This document shows positions 45,954-54,029 of a DNA stretch of 64,000 nucleotides, in pieces. The translations under genes were made by a program, and so were the position numbers. Numbering within the stretch: the first letter of the stretch is position 1; the number at the start of each line of letters is the position of its first letter. The notes beneath the pieces are model-generated. The model was not told the origin of the DNA. It made no database searches and saw only the letters and a list, made by a program, of their open reading frames with translations. Source of the stretch: Mycolicibacillus koreensis (GTDB lineage Bacteria > Actinomycetota > Actinomycetes > Mycobacteriales > Mycobacteriaceae); contig NZ_NCXO01000006.1 in NCBI RefSeq assembly GCF_002104795.1, positions 62,001 to 126,000 of the forward strand, given 5' to 3'.

Positions 45954-46029
45954 GACTGAAATCGACGCCCATATGGACATACAGGTCCATATACGGGGGG
46001 TTGTGTCCGCTGAGGCGTCGATTTCAGTC
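45954..46029. repeat. 76-bp nested inverted-repeat element
   Basis: Perfect 16-bp outer arms (GACTGAAATCGACGCC at 45954-45969; GGCGTCGATTTCAGTC at 46014-46029) enclose an inner perfect 8-bp hairpin, ATATGGAC and GTCCATAT around ATACAG (45971-45992). The remaining segment is G-rich (ACGGGGGGTTG). It sits in the 293-base gap between two rightward genes. It could be a structured RNA, a terminator without a T-tract or a tiny MITE-like element. Confidence 0.9.
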
Positions 46030-46152
46030 ATACAACCCAGTCGTGGCGGGGCAGTCGCTCGAGGCAGGCCACGGTGACCGCCTGCGCCACACGCGTGCTT
46101 CGGTTATAGTCCCGGCCAGAAGGGGGTTCACCCGCAATGCGGCCCCAACAGT

Positions 46153-46179
46153 CATGAACCCAACCGTCATGAACCCATC
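46153..46179. repeat. Two-copy direct repeat before the LGFP lipoprotein
   Basis: GTCATGAACCCA occurs at 46153-46164 and again at 46168-46179, a 15-base period, just before the AAAGGA ribosome site of the next gene. Confidence 0.8.
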
Positions 46180-46191
46180 GAAAGGACAGCC

Positions 46192-46800
46192 GTGATAACG
46201 ATGCCCAACCGCCACGCTGCAGTCGTTGGTTTGGTCACCATCGCGCTGATCGCTGTGGGTTGCAGCAAAGACGAGAATGCCGACGCGTCTGCGCCGCCTG
46301 GTGTCGAGGTGACCGCCGTCTCCACGTCGGATACCACCGTCCCGGGCCCCGAGGTGACGCTCATGGGCGAGAGGGATGTCGAGGTGACCCTGACCGGTCC
46401 GATTGCTGCGAAGTACTCGTCGGCGACCGAGGATCAGCGGGAGACCCTGGGCAAGCCACTCACCGGTGACCGCAATGCGGGAACGCGGGACAGCGGCGTG
46501 GTTTTCCAGCAATTTCAGGGCGGGGTGATCACCGCCAAGAATGACGAGGCCGACACTCCCGCGTACATCACCCTGGGCAAGATCCGCGATGCCTGGAACG
46601 TCCCGCGCGCCGCGGACGGCACACCCGAGGTCATGGGCGACAACGGGTCGGCGGGTCCGCTGGGCTTACCCATCAGCGACGCCAGCACCGTTGACGGCCT
46701 GCTCGTTTCGGACTTCGAGCACGGCCGTATCCAGTACGACCCGACCACCGACCAGGTCGAGGTGACGGTCAATGGCACGGTCGTGCCCTCCGGGCTGTAA
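46192..46800 (+). CDS. Lipoprotein with LGFP-like repeats
   Basis: A 202-residue lipoprotein. The signal ends in LIAVGC (lipidated Cys at about residue 24). The C-terminal half has LGFP-type repeats, which anchor proteins to the mycolic-acid cell wall: GPIAAKYSSATEDQRETLGK, GKIRDAWNVPRAADG, GSAGPLGLPISD and DFEHGRIQYDPTTDQVEV. The GTG at 46192 follows AAAGGA by 5 bases; the ATG at 46201 is a less well placed alternative. Confidence 0.85.
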   Translation: MITMPNRHAAVVGLVTIALIAVGCSKDENADASAPPGVEVTAVSTSDTTVPGPEVTLMGERDVEVTLTGPIAAKYSSATEDQRETLGKPLTGDRNAGTRDSGVVFQQFQGGVITAKNDEADTPAYITLGKIRDAWNVPRAADGTPEVMGDNGSAGPLGLPISDASTVDGLLVSDFEHGRIQYDPTTDQVEVTVNGTVVPSGL

Positions 46801-46917
46801 CCCGAAGCGGGGGCAATACAACGGCAGCGAACTGGTAACCCTGCGTATTCGATTCCTGCATATTCTTTGACCCACCTGAGTGGGCCGAGGGCGGGCGTGA
46901 GAACCCCGAAGGGCAAC

Positions 46918-46946
46918 ATGCTACGATTGTGCTACATTCGTAGCAT
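46918..46946. promoter_or_regulatory. VapBC operator
   Basis: ATGCTACGA and TCGTAGCAT are perfect 9-bp arms 11 bases apart, and an extra TGCTAC (46930-46935) lies exactly 11 bases after the first. The right arm overlaps the antitoxin ATG, so bound antitoxin would block its own operon. Confidence 0.8.
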
Positions 46947-47205
46947 GTCTGAAATTGCTTCCCGAGAGCTGCGCAACGACACCGCAGGGCTGCTGCGGCG
47001 CGTCCAGGCGGGGGAGGAAATCACCGTCACCGTCAGCGGTAAGGCGGTCGCACGCCTGACGGCCCTACAGCCTGCCCGGCGCAGATTGCTGAGTCGGGAG
47101 GAATTGCTACGACGGCTTGAGCGTGCACAGGCGGACCCAGCGTTGCGTGCGGAACTCGCCGAACTGGCGGGCGACACCACCGATGACCTCGGGTCGCCTT
47201 CGTGA
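46945..47205 (+). CDS. vapB: Antitoxin of a VapBC pair (Phd/YefM-like)
   Basis: An 86-residue antitoxin. The DNA-binding N-terminus EIASRELRNDTAGLLRRV resembles Phd/YefM VapB proteins; GEEITVTVSGKAVARLTAL is the characteristic beta hairpin. The Arg/Leu-rich C-terminus would wrap the toxin. The ATG is inside the operator palindrome, and the stop overlaps the toxin GTG (GTGA). Confidence 0.92.
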   Translation: MSEIASRELRNDTAGLLRRVQAGEEITVTVSGKAVARLTALQPARRRLLSREELLRRLERAQADPALRAELAELAGDTTDDLGSPS

Positions 47206-47600
47206 CCTCCATTGGCCTGCTCGATACGTCCGTGTTCATCGCACAGGAGAGCGGTCGCCGACTCGACGCATCCGGAGTGCCGGACGAGGTTGCGACGACC
47301 GTGATCACCGTGGCCGAACTCAACCTCGGCGTCCTTGCGGCTGCGTCGGCAGATGTGCGCGCGCAACGACTGGCAACGCTCGACGCGATTGCCGACATAC
47401 TTGTGTTTCCGGTCGACGAAGATGCAGCACGCATGTGGGCGCGCCTTCGCATGCACTTGGCGGAGACCGGTCAGCGAGTACGAATCAACGACCTCTGGAT
47501 CGCGGCAATTGCCGCTTCCCGCGACCTACCAGTGGTCACGCAAGACGAGGATTTCCATCCCCTCGATGGAGTCGCCGGCCTGACTGTTCTGCGAGTTTAG
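47202..47600 (+). CDS. vapC: PIN-domain ribonuclease toxin of a VapBC pair
   Basis: A 132-residue PIN toxin. The acidic site is complete: Asp8 (LLDTSVFIA), Glu39 (TVAELNLGVL), Asp97 (INDLWIAAIAA) and Asp115 (VVTQDEDFHPL). It would cut a specific RNA unless bound by the antitoxin; the target is unknown. The GTG start overlaps the vapB stop, so the two are translated together. Confidence 0.95.
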   Translation: MTSIGLLDTSVFIAQESGRRLDASGVPDEVATTVITVAELNLGVLAAASADVRAQRLATLDAIADILVFPVDEDAARMWARLRMHLAETGQRVRINDLWIAAIAASRDLPVVTQDEDFHPLDGVAGLTVLRV

Positions 47601-48155
47601 GTCGCGAGGGGACCCTCCTGATCGCCTCCACCGCATTGGACACATTGAAACATGCTGCACACCAACACAATATGCAGCGTTAACTTGACATAATGTAGCT
47701 TATCGGCGTTTGCCTGACATCGGCGGTCAGGGGCGCCCGCGACGCCCATCGCTTGGGCCTCCAGTCCGATCCGGTACCAGTTGATAGGAATCCGCGAACA
47801 CATGACGGTGATCGGATTCGGCCCCGTTGTCCGCGACCGCCCGATTGGCTGCCGGACCGGGTTGCCGGACCGGTTTGCGGTTGGGTCGTCCGCATTCACC
47901 AGATGGTTCCGGACAAATCCTTCCCGTCGGCACTCCCCGGCCCACCGCCTGGCCCTGGCCAAAACGTCACAGTGACGTAATTGTCGCGGCCGGCGGCGGC
48001 GAACTCGGTGCCGCCCTCACCGCCGTCGAGGCCTACGACCACCGGTTGGTCGAGGGCTGCCACATACCGGAACCCGGTGTCCCACCCCGGGGCGCGCCCC
48101 GGGGACTCCCGGGCACTCGGCGCGGACGAACACCGCGGATTGCGATGTCCCGGCG
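47601..48155. other. 555-base stretch without a supported gene
   Basis: An AT-richer patch (47640-47705) contains TTGACATAAT. Downstream are a 6-bp stem hairpin, CCTGAC/GTCAGG (47713-47731), and a direct TGCCGGACCGG repeat (47850-47860, 47863-47873). At 47974-48057 the plus strand reads DVIVAAGGGELGAALTAVEA, which has a GxGxxG Rossmann look but no gene around it; it may be the remnant of a flavoprotein gene. Confidence 0.5.
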
Positions 48156-48611
48156 TCAGCCCTTCCAGATCGCCTTCTCGACACCGGCGGCGTCGCGGTA
48201 CACCACACTGTCAGGTGCAGCACCGTCACGCACGTCGAAGTAGAGCCGGCCGCTTGTCTCGGCGCCCTGGGCGACCGGGGTGTTGGGAAGTCCGTCGACC
48301 TCGTTGCCCTTCATCACCCAGTAGGTTTCGCTGTCGCCGGCGCGCGCGTTGAAGTTGGCGATCACCGGAGTCACCGTGCCCTGCACGCCCTTGGCGGTCA
48401 CCTCGGAGTACCAGATGCCGTCGTTGTGCCCGCTGGGCTGCAGTTTGGCGACGGTGTAGTCGATGATGCCGCCGTTGTCGGTGATCTCGGCCGACTGGCC
48501 GAACGGCACTGTCTCGGGGGCCGCCACCGCCGGGGTCGCCGCCAGGATTCCTGCTGTCGCGGCGCCGGCGACGGCGGCCACCGTCTTGGTGGCGATTGCG
48601 GAGATATTCAC
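48156..48611 (-). CDS. MPT63-like secreted immunogenic protein
   Basis: A 151-residue protein with a signal (AVAGAATAGILAATPAVAAP) and the immunoglobulin-like MPT63/DUF1942 fold: AEITDNGGIIDYTVAKLQPS, GTVTPVIANFNARAGDS, TPVAQGAETSGRLYFDV. The resemblance to Rv1926c (mpt63), including NFNAR and GxxYFDV, is clear. The function of the family is unknown. The GTG at 48611 follows GGGAGA on the minus strand and gives a clean signal peptide. Confidence 0.87.
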   Translation of the reverse strand: MNISAIATKTVAAVAGAATAGILAATPAVAAPETVPFGQSAEITDNGGIIDYTVAKLQPSGHNDGIWYSEVTAKGVQGTVTPVIANFNARAGDSETYWVMKGNEVDGLPNTPVAQGAETSGRLYFDVRDGAAPDSVVYRDAAGVEKAIWKG

Positions 48612-48722
48612 GTCAGTCTCCCTTCGCATCGGGGTCAAAAGGTCAGCCGTGTTCACGGCTCGATGCAGGAGGAGGTAGCCATCCTCGCGACTTTCAAACC
48701 TGCCCGCGGCAAGGCGGTGTGA

Positions 48723-51700
48723 TCACCGCGCCTTCACGGCGTCGATGGCCCGGTAGATCCGCTGGGGGCTGACCGGGCGCGGGGTGCCGAGTTGCTGTGC
48801 CCACAGGCTCACCCGCAGCTCCTCGATCTGACGGGCGATGTCGAGCACCTCCGCGGAGGTGCGCCGGTGCGGCGCCACGTCGGCCAGCAGCGCATCGTAG
48901 GCGTCTTCCACCGCGTGGACCTGGTCCATGCGTTCGGCGTCGCGGCTGAGCTGGTGCGGCAGCTGATCGAGGCGCCGGGCGATCGCGTAGAGATAGCGGG
49001 TGAGGTCGCCGAGGTGTGCATAGCCGGTGTCGGCGACGAACCCGGGAGCCAGCAGCCGGTCCAGCTGTGCCCGGACATCGTCGATCGCGTCCTGCTGGGC
49101 GGCCGACGGTTCGGCGGGCAGACGCAACTGCGCCTCCCGGGCGGCGGCCAGCACGGCCTCGACCCGACCGACGATCTGGGCGGTCGTGTCCACCAGCGAC
49201 CCCGACACCGCTGCGCGCAGCGCGGCAAAGTCCTCGGCGGTCCAGACCGGCTCACCCATCAGGTGAGCGACCGCGGCGTCGGCGCAGTCAGCGATCAACG
49301 CCGGCAGCGACCCGTCGGGGTTCGCCGCCAGCGCCAGACGCGCCTGTGGGCCCAGCGTGCGCTCCACGGCTTTGACCGGCGAGGCGATGCTGCACCGCAG
49401 CAACCGCAGCGTGCCGGTGGGCATGGCCGCCTGCTGGTCGGCCTCGGTGGCCAACACGCGCAGCGCCACGGTCTCCCCTTCGTCGACCAACGCCGGGTAG
49501 CCACGCACACTGCGCCCGCCGACATCTTCTTCGACGGTCCGTGGCAGAACGTCCAGATCAGCGGGCCAGTCGCGCAGGCCGATCCGCTCCAGGTCTCCGG
49601 CGACGGTCTCGGCGACGGCGTCACGCGCCGGGGCCGCCAACCGCTGCTGCAGATCGTCGAGATCGCCGCCGCGGGCGATCTCAGCACCGTCAGCGGCCTC
49701 CACCACGAACGTCACCTGCAGGTGGGACGGCAGTTTGGTCACGTCGAACGCATCGAGGGGAACCATCACTCCGGTGCGTCGGTGCAGGGCCCGCTGCACC
49801 GATTCCAGCAAGCCGCCCTGGTCGGGGTCGATCTCGGCGAGCACCGCGCGAGCGGTGTCTGGGGCGGGTACGAAATTGCGCCGCAACGCCTTCGGCAGTC
49901 CGCGGATCAGTGCGGTGATCAACTCCTCCCGCAGCGCCGGAACCTGCCAGCTGAAATCCGCACCGCCGAGGCGGGCGAGCACGTCGATCGGTACGTGCAC
50001 GCTGACCCCGTCATCGGCGGCCTCTGGTTCGAACCGATAGCTCAACGGCAGCGTGACCCCGCCGGCCTGCCAGGAGTCCGGGCGCCCGGCGGTGACATCG
50101 TTGTCGCTGTCGTCGCGGCGCAGCAGCTCCTCGCGGGTAAACGTCAACAGATCCGGGGTGCGACGTCGCTGCTTTTTCCACCAATTGTCGAAGTGCCGTG
50201 CGGACACCACCTCAGCGGGAATGCGTGCGTCGTAAAGCGCGTAGACCTCATCGTCGTCGGCGAGAAGGTCGCGGCGACGGGCCCGTTCTTCCAGCTCGGT
50301 GAGTTCGGTTCGCAGCCGCGCGTTGTCTGCGAAAAACCGGTGCCCGGTGCGCCACTCCCCCTCCACGAGGGCGTGTCGGATGAACAGTTCGCGGGCCACC
50401 ACGGGGTCGACGGTGCCGTAGCCGACACGGCGGCGGGCCACCAGCGGCAGGCCGTAGAGCGTCACCTTCTCGTAGGCGAGGACCTGCCCGCGGTCGGCGT
50501 CCCAGTGCGGCTCACTGTAGCTGCGTTGCACCAGCTCGCCGGCGACGCGTTCCACGGCGTCGGGCTGGATGCGTGCCGCGGTGCGCCCGTAGAGGCGGCT
50601 GGTCTCGACCAGCTCGGCCACCATCACCCACCGCGGCGGCCGTTTGGCCAACACCGATCCCGGGGCGAGGAGAAACCGGGAGTTCCGTGCGCCCAGGTAG
50701 TCTCGCCCGTCGACGTGGCGCATGCCGACATGCGACAACAATCCGGCCAGCAGCGCGGCGTGGATACGTGCCCGGTCGGCGGGCTTGCCGAGATCCACAT
50801 CGGATTTCGCCGAGCGGTCACGCAGATTCATATCGGCGGCGATACTGCGTAGCTGGCCCACCAGATCCTGCCATTCACGGATTCGCAGATAGTGCAGGAA
50901 CTCCTCGCGACACATTTTCCGGAATGCATTGCCGCTCAGTGTTTTACGTTGCTTTGTGAGATAGTTCCACAGGTTGAGGTAGGCGAGGAAATCGGATTCC
51001 TCGTCGGCGAACCGGGCGTGTTGGGCGCGCGCCGCCTCCTGCTGGTCTGTGGGGCGTTCCCGCGGATCGGGAATGCTCAGCGCCGCCACCAGCACCAGTA
51101 CCTCCCGCAGGCAGCCCTCGGCCTCGGCCGCCACGATCATCCGCCCCAGCCGCGGATCGACGGGCAGCCGCGCGAGTTGCCGTCCCACCGCGGTGATCTT
51201 CCCGTCGGGCCGGAAGGCACCGAGTTCCACCAGCAACTGGATCCCGTCCCGGACGGCGCGGCGGTCCGGCGGATCGAGGAACGGGAAGTTCTCGATGTCG
51301 CCGAGTTGCAGTGCCGCCATCTGCAGCAGAACCGCGGCGAGGTTGGTGCGCAACACCTCCGGATCGGTGTAGCGCGGCCGGGCGTCGAAATCGGCTTCGG
51401 AGTACAGCCGGATGCACACCCCGGCAGCGGTGCGCCCCGAACGGCCGGCGCGCTGCGCCGCTGACGCCTGCGAGATGGGTTCGATCGGCAGGCGTTGCAC
51501 CTTCAGTCGACGGCTGTAGCGCGAGATGCGGGCATTGCCCGGGTCGATGACATACCGGATTCCCGGCACCGTCAGCGAGGTCTCAGCCACGTTGGTCGCC
51601 AGCACGACCCGCCGCGTCAGCCGCGACGCCGCGCTGGGCGCGAAGACCTTCTGTTGCTCGGCGGTGGGCAGTCGGGCATACAGCGGAAGCACTTCGAACT

Positions 51701-52703
51701 GCTGGGCGCCGCGTGCCCGGCCGCGCAACGCCTCTGCGGTGTCGCGGATCTCGCGCTCGCCGGAGAGGAACACCAGGATGTCGCCCGCAGGCTCGGCGGC
51801 GAGTTCGTCCACCGCATCGAGGATCGCTTCGATCTCGTCGCGGGTGCGGGTTCGGGTGATGTCCTGGTCGGGGTCGTCGGGGTCTTCCTGCGCCACCGGG
51901 TCGGGTCGCGACACCGCGCCCGGTCCGGTGACGGGGACCTCCAGGGGGCGGTAGCGGATCTCCACCGGGTAGGTGCGCCCGGACACCTCGACGACCGGTG
52001 CGTCGGAGAAATGGGCGGCGAAACGTCCCGGTTCGATGGTGGCGGAGGTGATGATCACCTTCAGCTCGGGGCGCCGCGGCAACAGCCCGTGCAGGTAGCC
52101 GAGGAGGAAATCGACGTTGAGGCTGCGCTCGTGGGCCTCGTCGATGATCAGGGTGTCGTAGCGCAGCAGGCGGCGGTCGCGTTGGATCTCGGCGAGCAGG
52201 ATGCCGTCGGTCATCAACCGGACCAGGCTGCGTTCGCTGGCCCGGTCGGTGAATCGCACGGTGTAGCCGACGACCTCCCCGAGTGGGCTGGCCAGTTCGT
52301 CGGCCAGACGCTGAGCGACCGTGCGCGCGGCGAGCCGCCGCGGCTGGGTGTGGCCGATGGTGCCGCGGATGCCGCGGCCGAGTTCCAGACAGATTTTCGG
52401 CAGCTGGGTGGTCTTGCCGGACCCGGTCTCCCCCGCGACCACGACGACCTGGTTCGCGTCGATGGCCTCGGCGATCTCGCGCCGCCGCGCGCTGACCGGC
52501 AGGTCCGGGTAGGTGATCGCCGGCAGCGCGGCGCGGCGCGCTGCGATGAGCCGCTCGGCGGCGTCGAAGCGCTCAGCCAGGGCGCGCAGCTGCTCCGGCG
52601 GTGCCCCGCGCAGTTTCTTCAGCCGGCGTCCGAGATAACCCGCGTCGCGCAGGCTCACGGCGTCGAGTCGACGGCGCAACGCTTCGATGGATGGTTCGGC
52701 CAC
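48723..52703 (-). CDS. hrpA: ATP-dependent RNA helicase HrpA
   Basis: A 1326-residue DEAH-box helicase. Walker A is VVAGETGSGKTTQLPK (about residues 88-103), the DEAH motif lies in LIIDEAHERSLNVDF, SAT is in VIITSATIEPGRF and motif VI is in ASAAQRAGRSGRTAAG. Then come the winged-helix, ratchet and OB regions, and the long C-terminal DUF3418 part of bacterial HrpA. It unwinds RNA, and in E. coli it acts on stalled translation complexes and mRNA processing. It has no operon partner in this window. Confidence 0.96.
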   Translation of the reverse strand: MAEPSIEALRRRLDAVSLRDAGYLGRRLKKLRGAPPEQLRALAERFDAAERLIAARRAALPAITYPDLPVSARRREIAEAIDANQVVVVAGETGSGKTTQLPKICLELGRGIRGTIGHTQPRRLAARTVAQRLADELASPLGEVVGYTVRFTDRASERSLVRLMTDGILLAEIQRDRRLLRYDTLIIDEAHERSLNVDFLLGYLHGLLPRRPELKVIITSATIEPGRFAAHFSDAPVVEVSGRTYPVEIRYRPLEVPVTGPGAVSRPDPVAQEDPDDPDQDITRTRTRDEIEAILDAVDELAAEPAGDILVFLSGEREIRDTAEALRGRARGAQQFEVLPLYARLPTAEQQKVFAPSAASRLTRRVVLATNVAETSLTVPGIRYVIDPGNARISRYSRRLKVQRLPIEPISQASAAQRAGRSGRTAAGVCIRLYSEADFDARPRYTDPEVLRTNLAAVLLQMAALQLGDIENFPFLDPPDRRAVRDGIQLLVELGAFRPDGKITAVGRQLARLPVDPRLGRMIVAAEAEGCLREVLVLVAALSIPDPRERPTDQQEAARAQHARFADEESDFLAYLNLWNYLTKQRKTLSGNAFRKMCREEFLHYLRIREWQDLVGQLRSIAADMNLRDRSAKSDVDLGKPADRARIHAALLAGLLSHVGMRHVDGRDYLGARNSRFLLAPGSVLAKRPPRWVMVAELVETSRLYGRTAARIQPDAVERVAGELVQRSYSEPHWDADRGQVLAYEKVTLYGLPLVARRRVGYGTVDPVVARELFIRHALVEGEWRTGHRFFADNARLRTELTELEERARRRDLLADDDEVYALYDARIPAEVVSARHFDNWWKKQRRRTPDLLTFTREELLRRDDSDNDVTAGRPDSWQAGGVTLPLSYRFEPEAADDGVSVHVPIDVLARLGGADFSWQVPALREELITALIRGLPKALRRNFVPAPDTARAVLAEIDPDQGGLLESVQRALHRRTGVMVPLDAFDVTKLPSHLQVTFVVEAADGAEIARGGDLDDLQQRLAAPARDAVAETVAGDLERIGLRDWPADLDVLPRTVEEDVGGRSVRGYPALVDEGETVALRVLATEADQQAAMPTGTLRLLRCSIASPVKAVERTLGPQARLALAANPDGSLPALIADCADAAVAHLMGEPVWTAEDFAALRAAVSGSLVDTTAQIVGRVEAVLAAAREAQLRLPAEPSAAQQDAIDDVRAQLDRLLAPGFVADTGYAHLGDLTRYLYAIARRLDQLPHQLSRDAERMDQVHAVEDAYDALLADVAPHRRTSAEVLDIARQIEELRVSLWAQQLGTPRPVSPQRIYRAIDAVKAR

Positions 52704-52771
52704 TGCGTGAAGGGTAACGGCTCACCGCATCTGGGCCGACCGGCTGCCGGCAGCCGCCCCGGGTTTCACGG

Positions 52772-53161
52772 TCAACACTCGCTGCGGTGCCCCCGCCCGG
52801 CACCGCGGGTAAACGACCGGGCCAACGCCTCCAGGGCGCCCGGCACCACCCGGTAGTACGCCCAGCGCCCGCGTTGGGTGCGCTCCAGCAGTCCGGCTTC
52901 GACCAGGATTTTCAGGTGATGGGAGACGGTCGGCTGGGACAGTCCCACCGGCGCGGTCAGGTCGCAGACGCACGCCTCAGCGTCCTGATGGCCGGCGATC
53001 AACGACACCAGGCGCAGCCGTGTCGGCTCCGCGAGCGCCTTGAGCAACTCGGCCAGCCGTTCGGCGGCGGCGGCATCCAACACGGCGTCGGTGATCGGTT
53101 GGCAACATGCCTGCAGATCACGCTCGGCTGTGGTGCTCGCCGTCGGCACGGAGGACGTCAT
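52772..53161 (-). CDS. arsR: ArsR-family metal-sensing repressor
   Basis: A 129-residue winged-helix repressor. Cys64-x-Cys66 in EACVCDLTAPVGLSQ is the classic ArsR metal site, with Cys19/Cys20 (LQACCQPI) and a C-terminal Cys129 as further thiols. The recognition helix reads GLSQPTVSHHLKILVEAGLL. It is divergent from arsM, with a palindrome between them. Arsenite or antimonite would release it from DNA. ATG 53161 was chosen over the one at 53179, which adds six residues. Confidence 0.9.
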   Translation of the reverse strand: MTSSVPTASTTAERDLQACCQPITDAVLDAAAAERLAELLKALAEPTRLRLVSLIAGHQDAEACVCDLTAPVGLSQPTVSHHLKILVEAGLLERTQRGRWAYYRVVPGALEALARSFTRGAGRGHRSEC

Positions 53162-53174
53162 GGACCCACCGTAG

Positions 53175-53200
53175 CGCATATATTGACATCAATCGATGCG
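53175..53200. promoter_or_regulatory. ArsR operator between arsR and arsM
   Basis: CGCATATATTGA and TCAATCGATGCG pair at 10 of 12 positions around a CA centre. The inner part ATTGA-CA-TCAAT is perfect and is the usual ArsR-type core. It sits 14 bases from the arsR ATG and 47 from the arsM ATG. Confidence 0.8.
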
Positions 53201-53246
53201 AAGTGCATGCTGGTCACATAGACGACTATCGATGGAAGGGATGCCG

Positions 53247-54029
53247 ATGAGTGACCGCGACGCCGACGACCTCCGCAACGAGGTGCGAAGCCGCTACGGC
53301 GAAGCCGCCAGCACGCTGAGTGCCGGTGTCACCAACAGCGAGGTGCTGACCGCGGCGAGTTGCTGCGGCTCCAGCGATGCGGTCGATGTGGGCACGATCT
53401 TCGGCGCCGGTCTCTACGCCGACGGCGACCATGCCGACCTGCCGCTGGAGGCCGTCACCGCCAGTCTGGGCTGCGGCAACCCCACCGCCGTGGCCGAGTT
53501 GCGCCCCGGCGAACGGGTCCTGGATCTGGGCTCGGGGGGCGGTCTCGACGTGCTGCTGTCGGCACGGCGCGTCGGCCCGACCGGCTTCGCTTACGGCGTC
53601 GACATGACCGACGAGATGCTGGCGCTGGCCGAGTCCAACAAGGCCGACGCCGGGGTCACCAACGTCGAATTCCGCAAGGGCACCATCGAAGACATTCCCC
53701 TGCCCGACGGCGCGGTGGATGTGGTGATCTCCAACTGTGTGATCAACCTGTCGGCGGATAAACCGGCCGTCCTCGCCGAGATGTTCCGGGTGCTCGTCGC
53801 CGGCGGGCGCATCGGCATCTCCGATGTCGTCGCCGAAGACCACCTCTCCCCCGCCGATCGCGCCGAACGGGGCAGCTACGTGGGTTGCATCGCCGGGGCG
53901 CTGTCTCGCCAGGAGTACCTCGAGGGGTTGGCCCGCGTCGGCTTCACCGATGCCTCGGTCACGTTCACCCATGAGGTCGCCGAGGGCATGCACGGGGCGA
54001 TCATCCAGGCGAACAAGCCGGCCGGTTAG
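53247..54029 (+). CDS. arsM: Arsenite S-adenosylmethionine methyltransferase
   Basis: A 260-residue SAM-dependent methyltransferase that methylates As(III). The SAM motif is [20 protein letters not shown]. Arsenic-binding cysteines fit the family: Cys76 (SLGCGNPT), Cys164 ([10 protein letters not shown]) and Cys213 (YVGCIAGAL), with a Cys39-Cys40 pair as well. The ATG at 53247 follows GGAAGGG. Expression is expected to be ArsR-controlled through the divergent operator. Neither an arsenite pump nor an arsenate reductase is in the window. The stop overlaps that of the convergent hydrolase-like gene. Confidence 0.95.
   Translation: MSDRDADDLRNEVRSRYGEAASTLSAGVTNSEVLTAASCCGSSDAVDVGTIFGAGLYADGDHADLPLEAVTASLGCGNPTAVAELRPGERVLDLGSGGGLDVLLSARRVGPTGFAYGVDMTDEMLALAESNKADAGVTNVEFRKGTIEDIPLPDGAVDVVISNCVINLSADKPAVLAEMFRVLVAGGRIGISDVVAEDHLSPADRAERGSYVGCIAGALSRQEYLEGLARVGFTDASVTFTHEVAEGMHGAIIQANKPAG

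Noticed and set aside
45954-46029. Integron attC site
   Set aside because: The nested inverted repeat lacks the GTTRRRY and RYYYAAC ends expected for attC, and no integrase is nearby.
47597-47962. Leftward 121-codon frame after vapC
   Set aside because: No ribosome site, no domain, and composition unlike coding sequence in this window.
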